A DNA stretch of 5,198 nt, from assembly GCA_035291645.1 (NCBI GenBank), contig DATDRQ010000174.1, positions 1-5,198 of the forward strand, in the 5' to 3' direction. How positions within the stretch are numbered: position 1 is the first letter of the stretch; every line of letters begins with the position of its first letter. The position numbers and the translations under genes were made by a program. Under the pieces are notes generated by a model, which saw only the letters and a program-made list of their open reading frames with translations, had not been told where the DNA came from and did not search any database. Shown piece by piece: positions 4,407-5,198 of this stretch. This stretch comes from DATDRQ01 sp035291645. GTDB lineage: Bacteria > Chloroflexota > Anaerolineae > Anaerolineales > UBA4823.

Positions 4407-5198
4407 ATGCTCACTTCCGCAACCCCTCCCGTCCCTGCCGCCCACCCGCGCAGCGTCTTCCAGAACTTGTTCTTATCCATGATCGCCTTTGGCGTACTTG
4501 TCGGGCTTATCTTCCCGCCTTTCGCCAGGATCGTCCTCGGTTCTCCTCGCGCCCTCTCGCCGGCTTTCTTCCTGATGTGCGTCGCTGCCGGCTTTATCGT
4601 CGGCCTGGTGAACTTTATCCTTTTCAAGGTCGTCGTTTCCCGCGAACTGGCCCGCCTGGTGGTGGGCATGCAGCATGTCTTGAAGAGCGTGGCCGCCGCC
4701 GAGACCGCTGGCAAGGGTTGCGAGGGCTGCTCATTGGAAGTCACCAGCCGGGATGCCATCGGCGCGATCCAGCATGCGTTTAACGATATGACAGGGGCTA
4801 TTGCCCGCCGGCTGGCTCTCGAAGCAAAGTGGCAGACCTTGCACGCCCACCTCTCGACCAGTGTCGAACTCGAAGAGGTCGCCAGGACCATCCTGGCGAC
4901 CGTGATCGAGCTGAGCAACACGAAAGCCGGCCTGGTGTACGGGAAACACGGGGATTCGTTCGATTTGCTGGCCGATAGCGGCATGGATCGCACCCATCAG
5001 ATTCCAAAGCGCATTTCTCACGAATACGGCCCCCTCAACCGGGCCCTGGAAACCGGGAAGGTCCATTCGATCACGCTCGAGAACGACGGGCTTGAATGGT
5101 TCGCTCTATCTACACCCCTGGGCCAAATGCGCCCGCGCACCTTGACCGCCATACCTTTCATGACCAAAGAACAGGCTGCCGGCCTGGCCCTCATCGTC
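4407..5198 (+). CDS. Membrane sensor protein with HAMP-like and GAF-like domains, N-terminal part (runs off right edge)
   Basis: 264 codons, open to the window edge. Residues 19-44 (NLFLSMIAFGVLVGLIFPPF and following) and 53-77 (AFFLMCVAAGFIVGLVNFIL and following) are two membrane spans with only a short loop between them, so little of the protein faces outside. Residues 78-135 resemble a HAMP linker, with RELARLVVGM at the first helix and SRDAIGAIQHAFNDM (114-128) matching the DEIG-x-AFN-M signature of the second helix. The HAMP connector carries a CxxC pair, C105 and C108 (GCEGCSLEV). From about residue 140 a GAF-like sensory domain begins (HLSTSVELEEVARTIL, then AGLVYGKHGDSFDLLADSG) and continues to the edge. 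Proteins of this plan normally end in a GGDEF, histidine kinase or similar output domain; which one cannot be told here. It probably senses an intracellular small molecule or redox state at the inner membrane face (inference). It has its own ribosome site and follows a 271-base gap, so it is likely transcribed separately from the lipoprotein gene. Confidence 0.8.
   Translation, partial: MLTSATPPVPAAHPRSVFQNLFLSMIAFGVLVGLIFPPFARIVLGSPRALSPAFFLMCVAAGFIVGLVNFILFKVVVSRELARLVVGMQHVLKSVAAAETAGKGCEGCSLEVTSRDAIGAIQHAFNDMTGAIARRLALEAKWQTLHAHLSTSVELEEVARTILATVIELSNTKAGLVYGKHGDSFDLLADSGMDRTHQIPKRISHEYGPLNRALETGKVHSITLENDGLEWFALSTPLGQMRPRTLTAIPFMTKEQAAGLALIV

Noticed and set aside
4394..4993. 199-codon minus-strand frame over the sensor gene
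   Set aside because: The plus frame has AGGAG at good spacing, two membrane spans, HAMP and GAF-like motifs. The minus frame has none.

Overview
The window looks like a piece of a high-G+C member of the Chloroflexota (Anaerolineae-like). The evidence is the variant MiaB signature (GCSHACTFC, LGQIVDRYG), Pro/Thr-rich linkers in secreted proteins, a lipoprotein with an Nbr1-type Ig-like domain, and a C39-like peptidase on a membrane anchor. This placement rests on remembered family patterns, not on a search.

Layout, left to right. Positions 1-495 (minus strand) hold the first 165 codons of a membrane-anchored C39-like cysteine peptidase that runs off the left edge. The 95 bases at 496-590 carry its probable leaderless promoter. 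Positions 591-1344 (minus strand) hold a two-gene MNT nucleotidyltransferase / HEPN module of the antitoxin-toxin type. The genes overlap by 14 bases, and the module is clearly richer in A+T (roughly 45-50% G+C in sampled stretches) than its neighbours (roughly 70-77%). A 71-base divergent promoter region (1345-1415) separates it from miaB (1416-2792, plus strand), a tRNA methylthiotransferase that probably starts on a leaderless mRNA. Downstream of miaB is a long inverted-repeat element ending in a T-run (2797-2891). It is followed by a near-consensus sigma-70 promoter (TTGACA-17-TATAGT) and a GGAGG ribosome site that drive a GTG-started lipoprotein gene (2981-4135). The 271-base gap at 4136-4406 holds a perfect GC hairpin overlapping a G-quadruplex motif, then degenerate CCTTCGCG repeats, then a ribosome site for a plus-strand membrane sensor gene (4407 to the right edge). 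That gene has two membrane spans, a HAMP-like segment and a GAF-like domain; its output domain lies outside the window.

The genes do not form one pathway. The MNT-HEPN pair is a self-contained accessory unit inserted between chromosomal genes. MiaB is tRNA-modification housekeeping. The C39 protein and the lipoprotein are exported proteins with the same plan: membrane attachment, Pro/Thr-rich stalk, globular domain. The most interesting signals are regulatory. Two unrelated genes share a 19-base leaderless start module (16 of 19 identical), the toxin ribosome site lies inside a hairpin within the antitoxin gene, and the miaB / MNT -10 boxes face each other within a near-palindrome.
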